33,612 bases of DNA, from the NCBI GenBank assembly GCA_024231775.1, contig JAAEQG010000273.1:1-33612 (forward strand), read 5' to 3'. The stretch is from a bacterium (GTDB lineage: Bacteria > Planctomycetota > Phycisphaerae > UBA1845). Shown here one piece after another: positions 28,179 to 33,612 of the stretch. The notes under the pieces are model-generated. The model ran no database searches. It was not told the origin of the DNA and saw nothing but the letters and a program-made list of their open reading frames with translations. The position numbers were made by a program, and so were the translations under genes. The first letter of the stretch is position 1, and each line of letters starts with the position of its first letter.

Positions 28179-31100
28179 TCGCAATCCTACGGGCCTGCAG
28201 TCAAACCCTTCCCTGGTCGACCGAACGATCCGCTTCTGCCTCGAGAACAAGCTGATCGTCGTACTCTTCATGATTCTCACCATCGGTTGGGGATTGATGT
28301 CGGCACCGTTCGACTGGGAGCTGGGCGGCCTGCCCCGCGATCCCATGCCGGTCGATGCCATCCCCGACATTGGCGAGAACCAACAGATCGTCTTCACCGA
28401 GTGGATGGGCCGATCACCGCAGGACGTCGAGGATCAGATCGGTTATCCGCTGACCGTGTCACTGTTGGGCATCCCCAGCGTCAAGACGATCCGCAGCTAT
28501 TCTATGTTCGGCTTCTCGTTGATCTACGTCATCTTTGATGAGGACGTGGAGTTCTACTGGTCTCGCTCTCGCGTGCTGGAGAAGCTGAACAGCTTGCCGG
28601 CGGGCACGCTTCCCCAGGACGTGCAGCCGGCCCTGGGACCCGATGCAACGGCGTTGGGGCAGGTCTACTGGTACACTCTCGAAGGCCAAGACAAGAACGG
28701 AAACCCGACCGGTGGTTGGGATCTGAACGAACTCCGCACCATCCAGGACTGGTACGTCCGCTACGCATTACTTTCAGCCAAAGGCGTCTCCGAGGTTGCT
28801 TCCGTCGGCGGTTTCGTCAAGGAATACCAGATCGACGTGGATCCTGACGCGATGCGCGCCTACGGCGTGACGCTCGACGAGGTCTTCGTCGCCGTGAAGA
28901 TGTCCAACGTCGATGTGGGCGCCCGCACGATCGAGGTAAACCGAGTCGAATACATCATTCGCGGGCTGGGGTTCGTGAAGACGCTCGAGGATATTGAAGA
29001 CGCCGTCGTCAAGGTCCATGAGAACGTTCCCATCTACGTACGGAATGTTGCCAAGGTGACGTTGGGGCCGGGACTGCGGCGGGGAGTGCTCGACAAGGCG
29101 GGCGCAGAGGCGGTCGGCGGAGTCGTGGTCGTTCGTTACGGCGAGAATCCCCTGGCCGCGATCAAGAATGTCAAGGCGAAGATCGAGGAGATTACCCCCG
29201 GCTTGCCCCAAAGGACACTCCCTGACGGAACGATCAGCCAGGTCAGGATCGTACCTTTCTACGACCGCGCGGGTTTGATCCACGAGACCCTGGGCACGCT
29301 CAGCGACGCGCTGCTTCAACAGATCCTGGTGACCATCATCGTTGTCGTGGTCATGGTGCGCCACCTGCGCAGCTCGATTCTCATCTCGGGCCTGCTGCCG
29401 TTGGCGGTGCTGATGTGCTTCATTGCGATGCGGACCACCGGCGTCGATGCCAACATCGTGGCGCTCTCGGGGATTGCCATCGCCATCGGTACGATCGTCG
29501 ATATGGGGATCATCGTTTGTGAGAACATTCTCAAGCACCTGGACGAGGCCGACCCGAAAGCTAACCGGCTCGAAGTCATCTATGAGGCGTCCAGTGAGGT
29601 CGGAAGTGCGATTCTGACTGCGGTTGCAACGACGGTCGTCAGCTTCCTGCCGGTCTTCACCATGGAGGCGGCAGAAGGGAAGCTGTTTCGGCCTCTTGCT
29701 TTTACCAAGACCTACGCCCTGATCGCGTCGGTTATCGTAGCGCTGACCATCATTCCTCCCGCAGCCCACATTTTGTTCACCCGCAGCCGTGACGGTCGGC
29801 GCAGTCGTACTTGGCTCTTCTTTCCACTATTAGCCATCGCAGGTGTCGCGTTCGCGTTCGGCCCCGGGTGGTGGTGGCCGGGTGGATTGCTGATGCTCAT
29901 CGGAGTGTACGGCTCACTCGAACCGAAGTTGCCTCAGTTCCTTCGGAGGCTGGGTCCGTGGCTGGCCAACGCCGTTGTTGTTGGTGCGGTGTTGCTGCTG
30001 CTTACGCAGTCGTGGCTGCCGATCGGTCCGGAAAAGGGCCTGTGGCGCAACGCCATTCTCGTGGGCGGAACCATCGGCGCACTGCTACTCGTGTTTCAGC
30101 TCTTCCAGTCGGCGTACCCCTTCATGCTCAGGTGGGCGTTGGAGCACAAGACGACCTTCCTACTCCTGCCGGCGATGATCGTCGTCGCGGGTGGCATGGT
30201 CTGGCGCGGGTTTGACGATCTATTCGCGTGGATGCCCTCGACCGTGCGCGAGTCGGAACCGGCTACGTATCTCGCGGGGAAGTTCCCGGGGCTTGGCCAG
30301 GAGTTCATGCCGCCGCTCGACGAGGGTTCATACCTCTACATGCCGGTGACGATGCCGCATGCGTCCATCGGCGAGGTGATCGACGTTTTGCAGAAGCAGG
30401 ACATCTCGTTCAACCAGGTTCCGGAGATTTCTCTGGCGGTGGGCAAGCTCGGCCGGGTCGAGAGCCCGCTCGATCCCGCGCCGCTATCCATGATCGAAAC
30501 CGTCATCAACTACCACCCACAGTACCTGACGGACCACTTGGGGCACCGGCTGGCGTTTCGCTTCGATGAAACCGAGCAGGACCTGTTTCGCGATAAGGGT
30601 GGCGAGCCCGTCCCGGCCGGAGACGGCGAACCGTACTACGTGCAAGGTACCTTCGCGCGCGATGAACAGGGTATGCTGATCGAAGAGCTGGGAGGGATGC
30701 CGTTTCGGATGTGGCGACCGGCGCTCGATCCGGAGCTGAACCCCGGACGCGAGGCCTGGTCAGGGGTCAACAAACCCGACGACATTTGGGACCTGATCGT
30801 GGAGGCGGGTAAACTCCCGGGTACCACCTCCGCGCCGAAACTGCAGCCGATCGCCGCTCGGATCGTCATGCTCCAAAGCGGAATGCGCGCGCCGATGGGC
30901 GTCAAGGTCAAGGGGCCGAGTCTTGCGGCGCTGGACAAGGTCGGCTTGCAGATCGAGCGATTCCTCAAGGAAGTTCCCTCCGTCGAGCCCGCAGCCGTGA
31001 TCGCCGACCGAATCATCGGAAAGCCCTACCTCGAGATCGACATCGACCGAAAGGCCATCGCCCGCTACGGAGTCAAACTGCGTCAGGTGCAGGATGTCAT

Positions 31101-32154
31101 CGAGGTCGCCATCGGAGGCCGGCGCGTCACCACCACCGTCGAAGGTCGTGAACGGTACCCGGTGCGCGTACGCTACCTGCGCGAATTGCGCGACAGCATC
31201 GAGTCGCTGGACAAGATCCTCGTCCCGGCGCCGGGCGGGGCGCAGATTCCTTTGGTCCAACTGGCCACGATCGACTACGTTCGCGGTCCGCAGGTCATCA
31301 AGAGCGAGGACACCTTCCTGGTCGGATATGTCCTCTTCGACATGAAGCCGGGATATGCCGAGGTTGACGTCGTCGAAGAAGCGGACAGGTACTTGAAACG
31401 CCAAGAGGAGATCTTCCAGGATGCCTACGAAAAGGCGTCGAAACAGGCCAGGGCCGCGGGTCGGGATCTCACCGAGGCCGAGATCAACTCTCTGCCAGGA
31501 TTGAACGTCGGCGGCTGTTCACTCAAGTTTGCGGGCACCTACGAGAATCAGGTCCGCTCCGAGAAGAAGCTGATGGTGGTCCTTCCGCTCGCCCTCTTCA
31601 TCATCTTCATGATTCTGTATATGCAGTTCAAGTCCGTGCTGACGACGGGACTGGTGTTCACCGGCATTCTCGTGGCGTGGTCGGGCGGGTTCATCATGAT
31701 CTGGTTCTACGCTCAGCCGTGGTTCCTCGATTGGAACATCTTCGATACGAGTCTGCGCGAGCTGTTCCAGGCCCACCCCATCAATCTGAGCGTAGCCATT
31801 TGGGTTGGGTTCTTGGCGCTCTTCGGGATCGCAACGGACGACGGTGTCGTCGTCGCCACCTATCTGAAGGACTCCTTCGCTAAACGCGCGCCGCGTACCG
31901 TCGCCGAGATTCGGCTGGCGACCCTGGAAGCGGGCCGGCGGAGGATTCGACCGTGCCTGATGACCACGGCTACGACGATCCTCGCCTTACTGCCCGTGCT
32001 CACCTCAACCGGACGTGGTGCCGACATCATGGTTCCCATGGCCATCCCCTCGTTTGGCGGCATGGCCATCGAGGTCATCACCATGCTGGTCGTACCCGTC
32101 CTTTACTGTGCAATCCAGGAACTGCAGCAGCGCCATTCGGGCAACTCGCAATAG
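28171..32154 (+). CDS. CusA/CzcA-family heavy-metal RND efflux pump, enlarged (1327 aa)
   Basis: VDAIPDIGENQQIVFTEWMGRSPQDVEDQIGYPLTVSLLGIPSVKTIRSYSMFGFSLIYVIFDEDVEFYWSRSRVLEKL; EFMPPLDEGSYLYMPVTMPHASIGE; RIVMLQSGMRAPMGVKVKG. ATG at 28171 overlaps the end of the adaptor gene. Confidence 0.95.
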   Translation: MSDRNPTGLQSNPSLVDRTIRFCLENKLIVVLFMILTIGWGLMSAPFDWELGGLPRDPMPVDAIPDIGENQQIVFTEWMGRSPQDVEDQIGYPLTVSLLGIPSVKTIRSYSMFGFSLIYVIFDEDVEFYWSRSRVLEKLNSLPAGTLPQDVQPALGPDATALGQVYWYTLEGQDKNGNPTGGWDLNELRTIQDWYVRYALLSAKGVSEVASVGGFVKEYQIDVDPDAMRAYGVTLDEVFVAVKMSNVDVGARTIEVNRVEYIIRGLGFVKTLEDIEDAVVKVHENVPIYVRNVAKVTLGPGLRRGVLDKAGAEAVGGVVVVRYGENPLAAIKNVKAKIEEITPGLPQRTLPDGTISQVRIVPFYDRAGLIHETLGTLSDALLQQILVTIIVVVVMVRHLRSSILISGLLPLAVLMCFIAMRTTGVDANIVALSGIAIAIGTIVDMGIIVCENILKHLDEADPKANRLEVIYEASSEVGSAILTAVATTVVSFLPVFTMEAAEGKLFRPLAFTKTYALIASVIVALTIIPPAAHILFTRSRDGRRSRTWLFFPLLAIAGVAFAFGPGWWWPGGLLMLIGVYGSLEPKLPQFLRRLGPWLANAVVVGAVLLLLTQSWLPIGPEKGLWRNAILVGGTIGALLLVFQLFQSAYPFMLRWALEHKTTFLLLPAMIVVAGGMVWRGFDDLFAWMPSTVRESEPATYLAGKFPGLGQEFMPPLDEGSYLYMPVTMPHASIGEVIDVLQKQDISFNQVPEISLAVGKLGRVESPLDPAPLSMIETVINYHPQYLTDHLGHRLAFRFDETEQDLFRDKGGEPVPAGDGEPYYVQGTFARDEQGMLIEELGGMPFRMWRPALDPELNPGREAWSGVNKPDDIWDLIVEAGKLPGTTSAPKLQPIAARIVMLQSGMRAPMGVKVKGPSLAALDKVGLQIERFLKEVPSVEPAAVIADRIIGKPYLEIDIDRKAIARYGVKLRQVQDVIEVAIGGRRVTTTVEGRERYPVRVRYLRELRDSIESLDKILVPAPGGAQIPLVQLATIDYVRGPQVIKSEDTFLVGYVLFDMKPGYAEVDVVEEADRYLKRQEEIFQDAYEKASKQARAAGRDLTEAEINSLPGLNVGGCSLKFAGTYENQVRSEKKLMVVLPLALFIIFMILYMQFKSVLTTGLVFTGILVAWSGGFIMIWFYAQPWFLDWNIFDTSLRELFQAHPINLSVAIWVGFLALFGIATDDGVVVATYLKDSFAKRAPRTVAEIRLATLEAGRRRIRPCLMTTATTILALLPVLTSTGRGADIMVPMAIPSFGGMAIEVITMLVVPVLYCAIQELQQRHSGNSQ

Positions 32155-32300
32155 TGTTCGGCGCTGAGCTTGCTCGGCGGCGTGATCTGCGCGGAAACGA
32201 AGGTGGGCTGCCGACGCGGACCGCCGGCGTCTGCTGAAACCCCAGGATCCAAGCTCTGCGGTGGACAGGACTGAGCCTGATTCCCCACGGCCCCGTCCAT

Positions 32301-33176
32301 CTACATGGCCATCCCCGAGTCGATTCCCACATCCACTCTGCACCACAGCCGACCGGCCGGGGAGTTGAAGTGGGTGTAGCCGGTGGTACTCCTCGGCTGA
32401 TGCAGGATTCGGAAGTCCGACGCCCCCAGTGCCGTGGGGAGGGATATGCTCACGCCCAGGTTTCGTGCGCAGAGCAGTTGCTTGATTCTACCCCCCACGA
32501 TATTGGCGAGTTCACTGATCGCATCGCCCAGGTCCGGCCCTTCCGAAGAGATCTCGTACCTGGCGAACTTCGAGGTGACCGCCACCGCCGCCTCGTGGGG
32601 GAATGCCAGGGACACGGACCACTGGATATCGCCGTGCAGTCCGATGATGCCCAGCACGATCCTGCCGCGTCTGAGGGATTCGTCCTCCGGCTCAGGAGAT
32701 ATCTCGAGGCTGCATACTTCTGCCAGGACCTCCTGCAGTGCCTGCGGCACACACTCGCCGTGCGGTACTTGGTCGGTTTCTGAACGCACCGGGATGGAAT
32801 CAACGAGTTTTCGTAGGCCCGTTTGCAACCGATCCCGGTCCACAGGCTTCAGCAGGAACGCATCCACGCCCGCAGTGCTCACGGCTTCTGCCAGGCGTTC
32901 GCTGTTGGTTTCTGCGGTGATCATGACCGTTGGTGGGCATCGCTTGTGCTGAACCCGGAGTGTGCGAATGAACTCGAGTCCGCCCATCCGCGGCATGTTC
33001 ATGTCGACGAAGATGATCTCGGTTTCGCCGGGGCTGTATTGCACGAGGGCATCGAGGCCATCCTCGGCCTGGGTGAAGGTAAACTCGGCCAAGCCGGTCT
33101 GGGACAGGGCCCGCATGATGAGGTGGCGCGTAGTGGCGGAGTCATCGACGATCAGTGCGTTGAGGGATCGCGTCAT
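32301..33176 (-). CDS. Response-regulator receiver domain fused to CheX-like chemotaxis phosphatase domain
   Basis: MTRSLNALIVDDSATTRHLIMRALSQTG...IIFVDMNMPRMGGLEFIRTLR...VMITAETNSERLAEAVSTAGVDAFLLKPVDRDRLQ (D, T/S, K phospho-acceptor set), then CheX-like DLGDAISELANIVGGRIKQLL. ATG at 33176; the longer ORF track start (33485) abuts the tRNA and is unlikely. Confidence 0.87.
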   Translation of the reverse strand: MTRSLNALIVDDSATTRHLIMRALSQTGLAEFTFTQAEDGLDALVQYSPGETEIIFVDMNMPRMGGLEFIRTLRVQHKRCPPTVMITAETNSERLAEAVSTAGVDAFLLKPVDRDRLQTGLRKLVDSIPVRSETDQVPHGECVPQALQEVLAEVCSLEISPEPEDESLRRGRIVLGIIGLHGDIQWSVSLAFPHEAAVAVTSKFARYEISSEGPDLGDAISELANIVGGRIKQLLCARNLGVSISLPTALGASDFRILHQPRSTTGYTHFNSPAGRLWCRVDVGIDSGMAM

Positions 33177-33232
33177 GTTCCGGCTCCGTAAGGCACCTCC
33201 ATGCGCATCGGCGTTTTCGTTCATCGACCTAA

Positions 33233-33240
33233 GGGGGGGG
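33233..33240 (+). repeat. G8 homopolymer
   Basis: aaGGGGGGGGctt, C8 on the coding strand, about 57 nt upstream of the receiver-CheX ATG. Confidence 0.9.
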
Positions 33241-33436
33241 CTTGGCGTGCCCAGGTAAACACCCCAGCAGATATGAAGAAGACGGTTGAGACGCCGGTCG
33301 AGACTGCCGTGAAAACGGCACAGGATACCAGCCAAGGACAGGGCATGTCGGTACGCGACGGTACAGCAACACGGCCGCTTCTCTCGGCTGCGAGAAGCGC
33401 TACAAGTGCTGCTGGCAACAATGGTTGCGAACGCTG

Positions 33437-33458
33437 CCGGCGTACGAGAGCACGCCGG
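33437..33458 (-). terminator. Hairpin just downstream of tRNA-Glu (possible terminator, no U-tract)
   Basis: CCGGCGT (33437-33443) - 8 nt loop - ACGCCGG (33452-33458), perfect 7 bp stem, 19 nt past the tRNA 3' end. Confidence 0.4.
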
Positions 33459-33476
33459 GCCGAAGGCGGGAAATAC

Positions 33477-33550
33477 TGACCCCAACGGGATTCGAACCCG
33501 TGTTGCCGGCTTGAAAAGCCGGTGTCCTAGGCCGACTAGACGATGGGGCC
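33477..33550 (-). tRNA. tRNA-Glu (anticodon UUC)
   Basis: Minus strand GGCCCCATCGTCTAGTCGGCCTAGGACACCGGCTTTTCAAGCCGGCAACACGGGTTCGAATCCCGTTGGGGTCA: acceptor GGCCCCA/TGGGGTC, anticodon stem CCGGC-TTTTCAA-GCCGG, T-arm CGGGTTCGAATCCCG. CCA is not encoded beyond the discriminator. Confidence 0.97.
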
Positions 33551-33587
33551 GTGGGAACCTCGCAGACCGAGATGCCCGGGAGCGAGG

Positions 33588-33593
33588 ATTATA
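33588..33593 (-). promoter_or_regulatory. -10 element (TATAAT) for tRNA-Glu
   Basis: Perfect TATAAT on the minus strand, 37 nt upstream of the tRNA 5' end; the -35 would fall at the window edge and cannot be assessed. Confidence 0.6.
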
Positions 33594-33612
33594 CGCCGGT
33601 TCTGTGTCTCGG

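Noticed and set aside
28774-29769. 331-aa minus-strand ORF
   Set aside because: Asp/Arg/His-rich shadow of the CusA-like gene.
32213-32231. GACGCGG/CCGGCGTC hairpin between convergent cusA and receiver-CheX genes
   Set aside because: Short stem with a bulge and no U-tract; indistinguishable from chance in GC-rich DNA.
32301-33485. Longer 394-aa start for the receiver-CheX ORF
   Set aside because: The N-terminal extension lacks homology, contains hairpins and a C8 tract, and reaches the tRNA; ATG 33176 starts exactly at a canonical receiver domain.

Overview
GC-rich, gene-dense bacterial chromosomal window. The gene content and the planctomycete-style zinc-ribbon and TPR proteins suggest Planctomycetota, but that lineage is an inference. 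In order it carries: the 5' part of a homoserine dehydrogenase gene (-), a tandem-UspA protein (-), trpG/pabA (-), a multi-zinc-ribbon membrane protein (-), fmt and def (-), a TPR protein (+), rpsT (+), a TlyA/FtsJ-like methyltransferase lacking an S4 domain (+), a PlsC-type acyltransferase (-), a secreted alpha/beta hydrolase (-), a lipoprotein (-), an orphan MalK/UgpC-type ABC ATPase (+), and a nusA-infB-(membrane zinc ribbon)-DUF503-rbfA-(HhH-GPD-like protein with basic tail) cluster (+). These are followed by a giant TPR protein (+), a YebC/PmpR-family protein (+), a CusC-CusB-CusA-like heavy-metal RND efflux operon (+), a receiver-CheX protein (-) and tRNA-Glu(UUC) (-). No CRISPR array, transposase, prophage or defence island was seen. 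The best candidates for novelty are: an EndoIII-fold protein that appears to have lost its catalytic Lys/Asp and Fe-S cysteines and gained a histone-H1-like tail, overlapping rbfA; an enlarged CusA with extra hydrophobic segments, paired with a CusB carrying three metal-binding modules plus DUF3347; an uncharacterised membrane zinc-ribbon protein inside the nusA-infB-rbfA operon; a compact divergent promoter pair with overlapping -10 elements between def and the TPR gene; a perfect 14-15 bp hairpin after rpsT; and a hairpin-rich leader with a G8 tract between tRNA-Glu and the receiver-CheX gene. All calls are from reading alone; no database search was run.
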